Positions 25,861 through 36,100 of a DNA stretch of 50,956 nucleotides are shown piece after piece. Under the pieces are notes generated by a model, which had not been told where the DNA came from, made no database searches, and worked only from the letters and a program-made list of their open reading frames with translations. Positions within the stretch are counted from its first letter, which is position 1. Every line of letters starts with the position of its first letter. Origin of the DNA: Gemmatimonadales bacterium (lineage in GTDB: Bacteria > Gemmatimonadota > Gemmatimonadetes > Palauibacterales > Palauibacteraceae); the NCBI GenBank assembly GCA_009841005.1, contig VXMR01000022.1:1-50956 (forward strand). Direction: 5' to 3'. Both the position numbers and the translations under genes were made by a program.

Positions 25861-25889
25861 AACATGAGCCCGCCGTCGGAAGTCTACAA
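25861..25889 (-). promoter_or_regulatory. Putative promoter of lipoprotein copy 2
   Basis: TTGTAG (25889-25884), 17 bp, CATGTT (25866-25861) on the minus strand, matching copy 1. The bases between this site and the start codon also align with the copy 1 leader with small gaps. Confidence 0.45.
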
Positions 25890-25926
25890 CGCCGCTTGAA
25901 CGCAGCGGGGTTCTTGCCACGGGCTG

Positions 25927-27423
25927 CTAGGGGAGACGCAGGGCCTCGGAATAGGGGCGGCCGAAGCGGTCCGTGGCCTCCACGCGCACCTCCGCCACAC
26001 CGGGTTCGACGGGCGCGTAGAACATGTGGTTGGTGATGCGGGGCTCGACCCACGGACGATGCGGGGGCAGGTCGTCGCCGGAGTGAAGCTCGACGCTCAG
26101 CGGGTCGCGTCCCGGCCGCCGGGCCATGAGGCCGCGGGGATCGCCATCGGCGAACCAGCGCACGGTCCACTCGGGGTCCCAGTCCCACACGTTCGCCACG
26201 ATCTCGTCCGGCGCGGAGGGATCGGTCCCCGGCGCGTAGGTCCGCATCTGGTGGGCCGCCTGGAATCCCGTGGACTTGTAGCGCCACGAGATTTCCTCGC
26301 CCGCGGCCTCGTAGACGCAATAGCCGTTCGGGGCGCCGTCCCAGCAGATCGGTCCGCTCCACCAGGCGCCGCAGATCGCGCCCGCCACATGCTCGTGCGT
26401 CCCCGCCTCGAAGACGTGCTCGAGTTCGTGCGTGTGTCCCGTGAGGATGTGCGCCTGGAAGGGCTCCAGCAGCCGGTACAGCGCGTCGCGGTTCATGATC
26501 GCGCCCGGCGGATCGGGCGAGGTCAGGCCGCGTCGAACGTGGTTGCTCCCGAGCGCCGGGATGTGCGTCGCTACGATGACCGGCGCCCCCGCCTCGACGC
26601 GGTTCAGATCCGCCGCCAGCCAGGTCAGCGCGTCCGCGTCCAGATAGCCGAGGTACCCGCTCCCGTGCCAGAACACGTCGTCCAGCACCACGTAGTGCAC
26701 GGCGCCGCGGTCGAACGAGTAGTAGCGCGGCCCGAAGTGGCGCGAGAAGGTGTCCGTCGAGGCCTCGTCCGTACGGCTTTCCATGTCGAGGTCGTGGTTC
26801 CCGATGACCTGGAAGAAGGGGACGCCGATCCGCTGCACGCCGCGCTCGTACTCCGGATACAGTTCGAGACGGTCGTACATGATGTCGCCGTCGGAGATGC
26901 CGAAGACGTGCGTGTCACCCAACTCCCGCACTGTCTGCTGGAGGTCGGGGACGGAGCGCTCGTGGAACCACCCCATCTCTTCCTCGGTCTGGGTCTGGAT
27001 GTCCCCGAGGAGGAGCAGCGTGTGCCGCTCATCCGACACGCCCAGCGGCGCGAGGTCGAAGGCGACGGACATCTCGCTCGCGGACGGATCGATGCGTTCG
27101 TAGAAGCGCGCGGTGCCGGACGGGTTCAGCGGGATCTCGTATCCTGCCGGCACCCGAACCCACACGAAGTCGCGGTCCGCCGAGGTCACGAGTTCGAAGC
27201 GGCCATCGGCGTCGGAATCCACGACCTGGAGTCCATCGGAGACCGACACGCGGCCCAATCCGCGACCTTCCCCCCGGACCATCCCTCGCACGCGAATCCG
27301 GTTCGCGGTCCGGCGAGCGACGGGAAGAGGATCGCAGGGCGCCGCGAGGAGGGACTCCGCACGAGTCGCCAGCGCGGCCGCGGAGAGGGCGCCGGTCTTC
27401 AGGAACGTCCGCCGGTTCAGCAT
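25927..27423 (-). CDS. Tat-exported metallophosphoesterase (calcineurin-like)
   Basis: A 498-residue protein. The N-terminus MLNRRTFLKTGALSAAALA is a twin-arginine signal. A small beta domain follows (GRVSVSDGLQVVDSDADGRFEL), as in calcineurin-like proteins with an N-terminal accessory domain. The phosphoesterase core shows LLLGDIQTQ, ISDGDIMYD, VIGNHDLDME, VATHIPALG and LTGHTHELEH; the last motifs carry the dinuclear metal ligands. A C-terminal beta domain ends in RVEATDRFGRPYSEALRLP. It acts outside the cytoplasm on an unknown phosphoester. ATG 27423 is the only start that gives the Tat signal; it lies 11 bp after the NSS transporter stop, so the two genes form an operon. Confidence 0.9.
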   Translation of the reverse strand: MLNRRTFLKTGALSAAALATRAESLLAAPCDPLPVARRTANRIRVRGMVRGEGRGLGRVSVSDGLQVVDSDADGRFELVTSADRDFVWVRVPAGYEIPLNPSGTARFYERIDPSASEMSVAFDLAPLGVSDERHTLLLLGDIQTQTEEEMGWFHERSVPDLQQTVRELGDTHVFGISDGDIMYDRLELYPEYERGVQRIGVPFFQVIGNHDLDMESRTDEASTDTFSRHFGPRYYSFDRGAVHYVVLDDVFWHGSGYLGYLDADALTWLAADLNRVEAGAPVIVATHIPALGSNHVRRGLTSPDPPGAIMNRDALYRLLEPFQAHILTGHTHELEHVFEAGTHEHVAGAICGAWWSGPICWDGAPNGYCVYEAAGEEISWRYKSTGFQAAHQMRTYAPGTDPSAPDEIVANVWDWDPEWTVRWFADGDPRGLMARRPGRDPLSVELHSGDDLPPHRPWVEPRITNHMFYAPVEPGVAEVRVEATDRFGRPYSEALRLP

Positions 27424-27434
27424 TCGTCGTACCG

Positions 27435-28820
27435 TCAGCTGAAGTCGCGGCCCAGGATGACGGCGACGATGATCGCGCCCACCGCGATCGGCGCCACCCA
27501 GCGGATGAAGAAGCGCCACGCCCCGTAGTGGAACCAGCGCGGCTCCGTGCCGTCCACCAGTTCCTGCTCCGTCGCCTTCCGGGTCATGAACCACCCCGCC
27601 GCGAGCGTGATCGCGAACCCGCCGGTGGGCAGCATCCAGTTGGAGACGAAATGGTCGACGGTCGAGAACCAGCCCACCTTGCCTGCGAAGATCTCCAGCG
27701 TGGCCAGGAACGGCGTGCCCGTGAACGAGAGCGCCGCGAAGATCGTGAACACGAAGATCGCCGCGCCGCAGAGGACCGTCGCCTTGTGTCGAGGGATGCG
27801 GTGCTCATCGATGACGTAGCTCGACACGACCTCGAGCAGCGAGATCGTCGAAGTCAGCGCCGCGAGCGCCACGAGCACGTAGAAGAGCGGCCCCAGCACG
27901 ACGCCGAACGGCACCGCGGTGTAGAACAGCTCCGGCAGCGAGATGAAGAGCATCCCCACCGGTGAGCCGCTGACCTGGTCGCTCATCCCCGTCACCGAGA
28001 AGATGACGGAGAACATGATCACCGTCGCCACGAGGGCGATCAGCGTGTCCAGCGCCACGATCGCCCCCGACGCCTTCACGATCGAATGCTTGCGCGAGAT
28101 GTAGGAGCCGTAGGTGATCATCGCCCCCATCCCGAGGGAGAGGGTGAAGAAGGAGTGCCCCAGGGCCTCTAGAACCCCGCTCATCTCCAGTTCCCCGAAG
28201 TTGGCGCGGAAGATGAAGCGCATCGCCTCCCCCGACCCGCTCATCCCCAGCGCGCTCACCAGGAGGAGGAGCAGGATTCCGAACAGGATGGGGAGGAAGA
28301 TGCGGGCGATCCGTTCGATCCCCTTGCTCACGCCGAAGTAAACGACCGCGATCGTGGCGACGCTGAAGCTGAGGGAGAGCGCGAGCTGGAGGCCGGCGTT
28401 CCCCACCTGCTCGTTGAAGAGGTCGCCCGCCGCCATCCCGGCGGGATAGCCGCCGAACGTCCAGCCGAGGGACTGGGCGAAGTAGTACAGCGACCAGCCC
28501 GCGATGACGGTGTAGTAGCTGAGGAGGATGAACCCCGCGAGCACGCCCCAGCCGCCGACGACGCCCCACCAGGGCCCGGCCGCCTCCTTGAGCGCCCCGA
28601 CCGCGCTCTTCTGGCTCCTGCGCCCGATGAGCAGTTCCGCCATCATGATGGGCAGGCCCACGGCGAGGATGCAGACCAGGTAGACGAGGACGAAGGCGCC
28701 CCCTTCGTTTTCCCAGGTGATGAACGGGAATTTCCACAGGTTGCCGAGGCCGATCGCGCTGCCGGTCGCGGCCAGCACGAGGCCGACGTTCGAACTCCAG
28801 TTATCGCGGGGTTGGCTCAT
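27435..28820 (-). CDS. Sodium:neurotransmitter symporter (NSS/SNF) family transporter
   Basis: A 461-residue inner-membrane transporter with about 11-12 hydrophobic helices. The N-terminal signature LAATGSAIGLGNLWKFPFI (helix 1, Na+ and substrate site) is textbook for LeuT-like NSS proteins, and GAMITYGSYISRKHSI and the Na+-site helix near VALAALTSTISLLE are recognisable. These proteins usually import an amino acid with sodium; which one is not evident. ATG 28820 is chosen since the signature follows directly; the frame is open far upstream but only as a shadow of the adenine deaminase gene. It is followed by the metallophosphoesterase gene. Confidence 0.93.
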   Translation of the reverse strand: MSQPRDNWSSNVGLVLAATGSAIGLGNLWKFPFITWENEGGAFVLVYLVCILAVGLPIMMAELLIGRRSQKSAVGALKEAAGPWWGVVGGWGVLAGFILLSYYTVIAGWSLYYFAQSLGWTFGGYPAGMAAGDLFNEQVGNAGLQLALSLSFSVATIAVVYFGVSKGIERIARIFLPILFGILLLLLVSALGMSGSGEAMRFIFRANFGELEMSGVLEALGHSFFTLSLGMGAMITYGSYISRKHSIVKASGAIVALDTLIALVATVIMFSVIFSVTGMSDQVSGSPVGMLFISLPELFYTAVPFGVVLGPLFYVLVALAALTSTISLLEVVSSYVIDEHRIPRHKATVLCGAAIFVFTIFAALSFTGTPFLATLEIFAGKVGWFSTVDHFVSNWMLPTGGFAITLAAGWFMTRKATEQELVDGTEPRWFHYGAWRFFIRWVAPIAVGAIIVAVILGRDFS

Positions 28821-28849
28821 GGGACATGTCCAGTCGGGCGTTATCCGGG

Positions 28850-28868
28850 CAGGGGACTTCCGCCCCTG
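28850..28868. repeat. Inverted repeat in the symporter / adenine deaminase divergent region
   Basis: CAGGGG (28850-28855) and CCCCTG (28863-28868) form a six-base-pair stem around a seven-base loop. It sits between two divergent start codons (28820 and 28926) and could be a regulator site or a leader hairpin. No clear promoter pair was seen. Confidence 0.35.
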
Positions 28869-28925
28869 CATGAGTTCGACGATCCAACCTACCCCGTCGT
28901 CACGAGAGGCCACCAGACGCACGCC

Positions 28926-29882
28926 ATGCCGAACCTGAACGAAGTCATCCGGAGCACGCCCAAGGCGGAACTCCACATCCACGTCGAAGGCTCGCTGGAG
29001 CCCGGAATGATGTTCGACCTCGCCCGCCGGAACGGCGTGCCGCTCCCCTACGGCAGCGTCGAGGAGGTCCGCCGGGCCTACTCGTTCGGCAACCTCCAGG
29101 AGTTTCTCGACCTCTACTACGAGGGGATGAACGTCCTCCGGACCGAGGAGGATTTCTTCGATCTCGCCGACGGCTACCTGCGGCGGGCGGCTGTGGACGG
29201 TGTCGTCCACGTCGAGATGTTCTTCGATCCGCAGGCCCACACCGGACGCGGCGTGCCGCTGGTGACGCTGATGGACGGGCTCGAGCGGGCCATCGTCCGC
29301 TCACGGGAGCGGGGCGTGAGCGTCTCCCTCATCCTCTGTTTCCTGAGACACCTCACCGAGAGGGAAGCGTTCGAGACGCTCGAGGCCGCGGAACCCTGGC
29401 GGGACCGGCTCCTCGGCGTGGGTCTCGACTCGAGCGAAGTCGGACACCCGCCCTCGAAGTTCGCGCGCGTGTTCGAGGCGGCGCGTGACATGGGCCTCCG
29501 GCTCGTCGCCCACGCGGGGGAGGAGGGTCCGCCGGAGTACGTATGGGAGGCGCTCGACATCCTCGGCGCGGAGCGCATCGACCACGGCAACCGGGCCCTC
29601 GAGGACGACGCCCTGGTCGCCCGACTGCGCGACGACCGCATCCCGCTCACGGTATGCCCGCTGTCGAACCTCGAACTCCGCGTCGTGGAGGACCTCGCCG
29701 CCCACCCGATCAAGCGCATGCTGGACCTCGGCCTCCTCGCGACCGTGAACTCCGACGACCCGGCCTACTTCGGCGGCTACATCAACGACAACTTCCGCCG
29801 GGTCGCCGCGGCCGTCGGCCTCACTGCCGACGACATCGAAACGCTCGCCCGCAACTCCCTTGAAGCCTCGTTCGTCGCTTGA
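28926..29882 (+). CDS. Adenine deaminase (adenosine deaminase-like family)
   Basis: A 318-residue zinc hydrolase that deaminates adenine to hypoxanthine. Metal and active-site residues: His17 and His19 (KAELHIHVEGS), His196 and Glu199 (AHAGEEG), His220 (RIDHGNRALED) and Asp277/Asp278 (NSDDPAYFGGY). The HAGEEGPPEYVWEAL and PLTVCPLSNLELRVV blocks follow the adenine-deaminase branch (Aah1-like) rather than adenosine deaminases. ATG 28926 begins the conserved N-terminus; the upstream extension to 28812 is not conserved in character. A purine permease and a Tsx-like channel lie about 8-10 kb downstream on the same strand, consistent with purine salvage. Confidence 0.88.
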   Translation: MPNLNEVIRSTPKAELHIHVEGSLEPGMMFDLARRNGVPLPYGSVEEVRRAYSFGNLQEFLDLYYEGMNVLRTEEDFFDLADGYLRRAAVDGVVHVEMFFDPQAHTGRGVPLVTLMDGLERAIVRSRERGVSVSLILCFLRHLTEREAFETLEAAEPWRDRLLGVGLDSSEVGHPPSKFARVFEAARDMGLRLVAHAGEEGPPEYVWEALDILGAERIDHGNRALEDDALVARLRDDRIPLTVCPLSNLELRVVEDLAAHPIKRMLDLGLLATVNSDDPAYFGGYINDNFRRVAAAVGLTADDIETLARNSLEASFVA

Positions 29883-29962
29883 CGCGACAGACGTTCGTGA
29901 CAACCGTCGGGCTTGAACTCCACGCCGAGGAGTTGACTATCGCTTCGTCCGGATCCTGACGC

Positions 29963-32900
29963 GTGACTCTCAACGTAGTTCGAGCGCCGGCGGCGGCCCC
30001 GCTGTGGGAGGGGTGCGTCGACCGTTTTCTGGCACAGGCCGCCTCATCGGCCGAGGCGGGCGCGGGGGCTGGCGCGTGGATCTGGCTCAACCACCGGAGC
30101 CTGCGGGATCTCCTGTTCGAGGCCGCGCATGAACGCGGCCTCCCCGGCTGGCTCGATCCTCCCGTTACGCTGTTCGGAGAGCTGACCGACCGTTTCGGTA
30201 TCCGGGAGAAGTCCGTCGGGCTCCTCACGCGCCGCCGGCTCGTGAGCCGGCACGCGGCGCGGCTGGGGCAGCGGATCCTCGGGCGGGAGCCCGGCCGCGG
30301 GGACGGCGTGATCCGCGGACACATGCTCGACCGGCTGTTCGGCGACCTGCTGCCGGAGGGCGTACCGCCGGACGAGTTGGAGCGGGCGCTGGCCCGGCTG
30401 GGCGGCGACGACTTCGCGCGCCGCCGCAACGACTGGGCTGTGGCCGTCTACCGCGCGTATCTCGCTGCGCTTGAGAAGCGCGGGTTCCTCGACCGGCGCT
30501 CGGTGAACGCCCGCATCGCGGAGCGGATCGAGGCGGGAGGACTGGCGGCGGCGATCGGCGGCGCCCGGGAATTGCACGTGTACAGCATCGCGAGCCCTCG
30601 AACGCGCCGACGCATGCTTGAGGCCCTCTCCCGTCAGGAGGAGGTGGACGTCCATCTCTACCTCCCGTCCGAATCGGAGCCTGACCGCTTCTTTGACGAA
30701 CTCGCCGACCGGACCGAGGTGATCGGCGTCCCCCGCGATGGCGGCGAAGATGGTGGGGGCGGTGCCGGGGCCGGGGCCGGGCCGGTGACGGTACAGCCGG
30801 TTCCGGATGCCGCGCGGGAGATGGCCTGGGTGGCACGGCAGGTCAAGGAGATTCTCGCGGCGGGTACCGCGGAACCGCATCGGATCGCCGTCGTCGCGAG
30901 GTCGGGTCGCGAGAACACGCATCGCGCGTACCGGGCGCTGCGGCGGGCGGGCGTCTCCGCGACGGCTCGCATCCGGACGCCGCTGGACGAGGTCCCGGCG
31001 CTCAGAGCGCTCCTCCTCGTGCTGCGGGGCGTCGGGCGGAACTGGGACTACCGGTCTCTGCGCGCCCTCCTCGCGCACCCCTACTTCGACACCCGCGTCG
31101 ATCTGCGCAGCATCGACGCCATCGCGGCGCTCCGGCGCGTGGTGGGGCTCGAGAGCTGGACCGGTGCCCTCGAGCAGTTGCGTCCGCTCGTCGAGAACAA
31201 GGCGCGCGAGGTCCGCGGACGGGGGCTCTTCCTCGATCGCGTGGAGAAGGACATCGAGGCCTTCGGCGCCTTGCGAGAGGTGCTCGATCCGCTCGCCGAC
31301 GCCCGCTCCGAGGCGGATTGGATCGACCTCACGCTCGCGCTCCTCGGGGAGGATCGCGGCCTGTTCCGGCTGAGGCGCCGCGTGTGCGACCCGGTCGAGG
31401 AACGGTGGGAGGTCGTGCGCTCCGACCAGCGCGGAATCCTTCTCCTGGAACGACTGCTGCGGGAGTGGAGGGAGCTCGACCACCCGGACGACCCGCTCCC
31501 GCCGGCGGGGTGGCACGCGCTGCTCGGCAAGCTGTTGCAGGCGAACGAACTCGTCCTCTCGACTCCCGGGCAGAAGGGCGTCCAGGTGCTGGAGGCGCAC
31601 GACGCGGCGCTCGTGCCCTTCGCCCATACCTTCGTCGTGCATGCGAACGACCGCGAGTTCCCCCGCGCCGGGGGCGCCACGGGCGTGTTCACGGACACGG
31701 AGCGCCGCCGCCTCGCAGCTCTCGGGTTGCCGCTGGCCCACCGGGACGAGACGCTGCGCCGCGAGCGGGGCCTATGGCGCGCGGTCACGCAGCAGGCCGG
31801 CCCGGTCTGCATCAGCTACCGCACCACGGACGCGGGCGGCACGCCGCTCCTTCCGTCGCTCATGGTCCCGAGTCACGAGGACGCCGCTGAGCTGCCCCGG
31901 ATCCGTCGCCCCTCGGACGAGCTCGACCCCGTGACCCCGGCCGAGGCGGACCGGCGGGCCGCCTTCGCGATCCACAGGGCTCTCGGGGTTCCGGACCCGA
32001 CGGAACGGCCGCGAATCGCGCCCGCCCGCCCGGAACGCGTCGCGCGTGCGATCGTGGCGGCGGCGGCCGAGATCCACCGCGGTCCGGGACTCGAGCGCTA
32101 TCCCGGATTCCTCCTTCCGGCGCCAGCGCCGGGCCCTGGGAGGGCCGTGCACCCGGCCTTTCGGCCGAATCCATGGAACGGCCACCTGCGCGATCCGGAT
32201 GTGATCCGGGAACTGGAGCGTCGCTTCCACGACGACTATCGATGGTCCGCCGGCCAACTCGAGGCCTACGCCCGGTCTCCCTTCACCTTCCTCGTCGAAC
32301 GCGTGCTCTGGCTGGAAGGCGTGGAGGAGGCGGAGGAGGAGACGACGCCCCTCACCTTCGGCAGCGTCGCGCACGAGATCCTCGAACGCTTCTACGCCGA
32401 GTTCATGGAGAGGCTTCCCGTCGCCCTGGAGGCGTCGGTCGAGCACCGCCTCGCGGAGATCTCCGATGAAGTCTGTGCCGAGCGCGCGGAGAAGGGGGAG
32501 TGGCTCGGCGTCGCCAGCCTGTGGGAGCAGACCCGGGAGGGGATCGTCGCCGCCGTCCGCAACTACATCGAGTGGGAACTCGGACACATGGCCAGGAAGG
32601 GCGAGTGTCCCATCGAGACCGAGGTCGGGTTCGGCTTCGACGACGAGCGTGCGATGCTCGCGGGCACCGACATCCGCGGCCGCGCGGCCCGCCTGCGCAT
32701 CTGCGGCCGCATCGACCGGCTCGACCGGGACGCGGGCGGGACCGGGGTATTTCACGTCCTCGACTACAAGAGCGGCAAGCCCCCGCCGGCGCCGAGATTC
32801 GATGACGCGACCGCCCTGCAGGGGGTGCTCTACGCGCAGGTGATGGCCGACCGGGGCTACGCGATGGGCAGCTGCCGGTACCGGTCCATCAGGAGTCCCG

Positions 32901-33130
32901 GGAGTCCTCTCAACGGAGGGCTGGTCAGATTCGGAGAGGAGCGGTACGAGCGGGCGCTCACAATGGCGCTCTCCATCCCCGCCCGCGTGCGGGCCGGGTG
33001 CTTCGAGGCGGTCGTCTCGCGGAAGGGGGATTGGTGGTCCTGGGATCCGCCTCGCGAGGTGCGCCGCAGCGACGCCCAGCTCGCCGAGGGCCACCGCTTC
33101 GACGACTTCGGAGACGTCGCCGGTGGCTGA
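29963..33130 (+). CDS. addB: AddB/RexB-like subunit of a helicase-nuclease (PD-(D/E)XK nuclease)
   Basis: A 1055-residue protein. The N-terminal half follows the AddB-type helicase-like fold but shows no GKT Walker motif, so it should not hydrolyse ATP. The C-terminal third is a RecB-type nuclease: LTFGSVAHEILERFY, then GRIDRLD and the catalytic LDYKSGK, then a QGVLYAQV helix. AddB proteins often bind an iron-sulfur cluster through cysteines flanking the nuclease; the corresponding YARSPFTFLVERV stretch has Ser where Cys is usual, so the cluster is probably absent. It starts at GTG 29963 and overlaps the AddA-like gene by 8 bp. The pair should process double-strand DNA ends for recombination. 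Confidence 0.85.
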   Translation: MTLNVVRAPAAAPLWEGCVDRFLAQAASSAEAGAGAGAWIWLNHRSLRDLLFEAAHERGLPGWLDPPVTLFGELTDRFGIREKSVGLLTRRRLVSRHAARLGQRILGREPGRGDGVIRGHMLDRLFGDLLPEGVPPDELERALARLGGDDFARRRNDWAVAVYRAYLAALEKRGFLDRRSVNARIAERIEAGGLAAAIGGARELHVYSIASPRTRRRMLEALSRQEEVDVHLYLPSESEPDRFFDELADRTEVIGVPRDGGEDGGGGAGAGAGPVTVQPVPDAAREMAWVARQVKEILAAGTAEPHRIAVVARSGRENTHRAYRALRRAGVSATARIRTPLDEVPALRALLLVLRGVGRNWDYRSLRALLAHPYFDTRVDLRSIDAIAALRRVVGLESWTGALEQLRPLVENKAREVRGRGLFLDRVEKDIEAFGALREVLDPLADARSEADWIDLTLALLGEDRGLFRLRRRVCDPVEERWEVVRSDQRGILLLERLLREWRELDHPDDPLPPAGWHALLGKLLQANELVLSTPGQKGVQVLEAHDAALVPFAHTFVVHANDREFPRAGGATGVFTDTERRRLAALGLPLAHRDETLRRERGLWRAVTQQAGPVCISYRTTDAGGTPLLPSLMVPSHEDAAELPRIRRPSDELDPVTPAEADRRAAFAIHRALGVPDPTERPRIAPARPERVARAIVAAAAEIHRGPGLERYPGFLLPAPAPGPGRAVHPAFRPNPWNGHLRDPDVIRELERRFHDDYRWSAGQLEAYARSPFTFLVERVLWLEGVEEAEEETTPLTFGSVAHEILERFYAEFMERLPVALEASVEHRLAEISDEVCAERAEKGEWLGVASLWEQTREGIVAAVRNYIEWELGHMARKGECPIETEVGFGFDDERAMLAGTDIRGRAARLRICGRIDRLDRDAGGTGVFHVLDYKSGKPPPAPRFDDATALQGVLYAQVMADRGYAMGSCRYRSIRSPGSPLNGGLVRFGEERYERALTMALSIPARVRAGCFEAVVSRKGDWWSWDPPREVRRSDAQLAEGHRFDDFGDVAGG

Positions 33131-36100
33131 GATCCGGTGGACGCCCGAGCAGGTGCGGGCGATTCGGTCGGAGGACGACACGTTGCTCGTTGCGAACGCG
33201 GGCACGGGAAAGACGACGACCGTCGTGGGCAAGATCATGTGGCGGCTGGGCCTTCCGTTCGGCGTGAATGGGGAGACGGGAGAACCGCTCGCGCCGCCGG
33301 CGGTCTCCTGCCGGCTGGACGAGATCGCCGCGATCACGTTCACGGAGAAGGCGGCCTACGACCTCAAGCGACAGCTTCGCAAGCGCATCGAGGCATCTCC
33401 GCGTGCGGACGACCTTCGCTGGGACATCGACCGCGCCTCGGTCGGCACAATCCATTCCTTCTGTGGCGAATTGCTGCGCGAACACGCCCTGCGGCTCGGG
33501 ATCGACCCCACCTTCGAGATCCTCGATGAGGACGAGGCGTGGGCGGAACAGGACGACCTGATCAAGGCGCTCCTGCTCGAGCGGCTGGACGAGGAAGACC
33601 CCGCCGCGCAGCGGCTCCTGCGACGCTGGAAGCTCACCGGGTGGCAGCACTCCAAGGGGGCGATCGACCACGTACGGGACGTACTGCGTGACCTCCGCTG
33701 GCGGGAACAACGATACGCAAAGTGGCTCCGCGGCGACCCGCCGCCGGAGACCGGCGACACGCTCGACCTGTTCCCGCACGAAGGCCCCGGCCTCGACCTG
33801 CCCGTGCTGAGGACCCTGTGCAGGGAGAGTGAGGCCAGCGACGAGGAAGCGCTCGCGATCTGCGCGGACCTCGTCGAACTGGGCCTCGAGGCCCGCGCGC
33901 GCTGGGACGCATGGCTGGAGGAAGAAAACCGGCGCGATTTCGACAGCCTGGTGCTCGGCGCGGCCGACCTCCTGGCCGGCCCCGCGGGCGAGGCCGCGCT
34001 CGCCGCGATCCGCGACCGCTACCGGATCCTCATCATCGACGAGTTTCAGGACACCGACTTCACGCAGCGCGACATCGCCTTCGCGATCGGGCGCGGCGTG
34101 GATCGCCCGCAGCTCTTCCTCGTCGGCGACCCGAAGCAGAGCATCTATCGCTTCCGCGGCGCGGATATCTCGGTCTGGAACGCGGTCGCCGACGATTTCG
34201 CCGAGAGCGGCGAGATCCTCGACCTCCCGAGGAACTTCCGCAGCGCTCCACCGATCGTCGACTTCGTGAACGTCGTCGGCCGCGTCTCGATGGACGAGAC
34301 GGGCCGCGCGCTCGCGGAGGAAGAGCTCCCGAGCCGGATCGACTACGCCGAGCTCGTGGCCGGCGTGCCCGACCATGCGCAGACCGGCGTCGAGTGGGTC
34401 TGCGCTCAGGGGAAAAACGTCGCCGAACGCCGGGAAGCCGAAGCCGTTCGCATCGCGTGCCGGATCCTCGCCTCGGTGGGCCGCGACGAGGTCCGCGACT
34501 CCGACAGCGGCGAGCTTCGCCCGCTCGCGTTCCGCGACATCGCCGTCCTCTACCGCGCCCGCACCGGCATCGGGCATGTCGAGACGACGCTCAAGCGCTA
34601 CGGCATCCCCTACTTCGTCTCCGGGATGGCGCACCTCGGCGAGCGCCAGGAGATCCTCGATGTCCTCAACGCGCTGCGCCTGCTTCAGAACGAGCGCGAT
34701 GACGTGCGGGCCTTCGGCTACCTGCGCTCGCCCTTCGTGGGTCTCCGGGACGAGACGATCGCCCGCATGCACATGCTCCAGCGGTCCGGGCCGCTGCTCC
34801 GCCGCGCGAAGCGGTGGCTGGCGGAAGGGGAGTGGCCCAAGGCTCCGGACCATCCGGAACTGACCGGCATCGAGCGGGGCGCGCTGGCGCAGGGTCTCTC
34901 GGTGCTCGACGATCTGCGCCAACTCGCGCCGCGGCTCGCGCTGGACGAGATCATCGAGGAGTTGCTCGAGCGTACCGGATATCGTCTCCACGTCCTGCTC
35001 ATGGAGGGCGCGGAGGAGGTTCTCGCGAACCTGCAGAGCCTCATCCACTTCGCGGAATCCCATCGCGCCAGCGACCTCTCCACCTTCTTCGAAGTGTGGG
35101 ATCGATCAACGAACCGGGAAATCGGACTTCCGCAGGCCCCGCTGTACTCGAAGGAAGACGATGTCGTCACGCTCTCGACGGTCCACCAGGCGAAGGGGCT
35201 GGAGTGGCCGCTCGTCTTCCTGATCCGCGTCGAGCGGAAGCTCTGGACCCCCCGTACGAACGAGTACTGGTCCGATCCCGAACTCGGACCCCTGTTCTGC
35301 CTCAAGGCGTCCGACCGGGGGGCGCGGGGCCACCGCATCCTGCGTCGCGAGGAACTCGAAGCGACGGCCGAGGAAGCCCGCCTCCTGTACGTGGCCGCGA
35401 CGCGGGCCCGGGACCGGCTCGTCCTTGCGGGACCGAAGGAGGGCAAGGGCTACGACCGCTGGCTCGTCGAGGGGGAGGCTCCCGAGCGGGGTGATCCGGC
35501 CGCGCGCGCCGCCCCGGAGACGAGCCGACCCCCGACGCTCGCGTGGCTGGACGGATACGAGGTCGCCGAGCCCCCGGCGCTGATCCAGCCGCTCCCCGAG
35601 CCGCCGTTGCGCTGGACCCGATCGGCGACCGAACTCATGCTCCTGGAAGAGGATCCGGAAGAATGGGAGCGCCGGTACAGGCACGGCGCCCTCGCCCCAT
35701 GGCACTTCGCGCCCGAAACCTCGGCGCAGGAGACGGGACTCCCGGCCCTGGTCCGGGGCCAGATCATCCACGGCGTGCTGGAGCGGCTGGAGGCGGAGGC
35801 CGAGATCGCGCGCGTCGTCGAAGAGACCATCGGTTCGCTGGACGAGCCCGAACTCGAGGCCATGCTTCGTCCGGGGAGCGAATACCGCGAGCAACTGGAG
35901 GATGAGATCCGCCGCGTGGCGGCGAGCGAGGAGTGGGCCTGGTACACGGAGGGCGACCTCGGACGCGACTACTGGAAGGAACTCACCTTCACCCACCTCG
36001 TGGGAGCGCGGGATTGGCGGTTCGGCGCCTTCGACCTGTACCGGCGCCTCCCCGGCTCCGGCGCCGCCCCGGACCACGGCACCCCGCCCTCCTTCCTGGC

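Noticed and set aside
24016-25899. 627-codon plus-strand open frame opposite the second lipoprotein
   Set aside because: It mirrors the similar frame opposite the first copy because the genes are duplicates; the lipoprotein strand has signal peptide and domain motifs.
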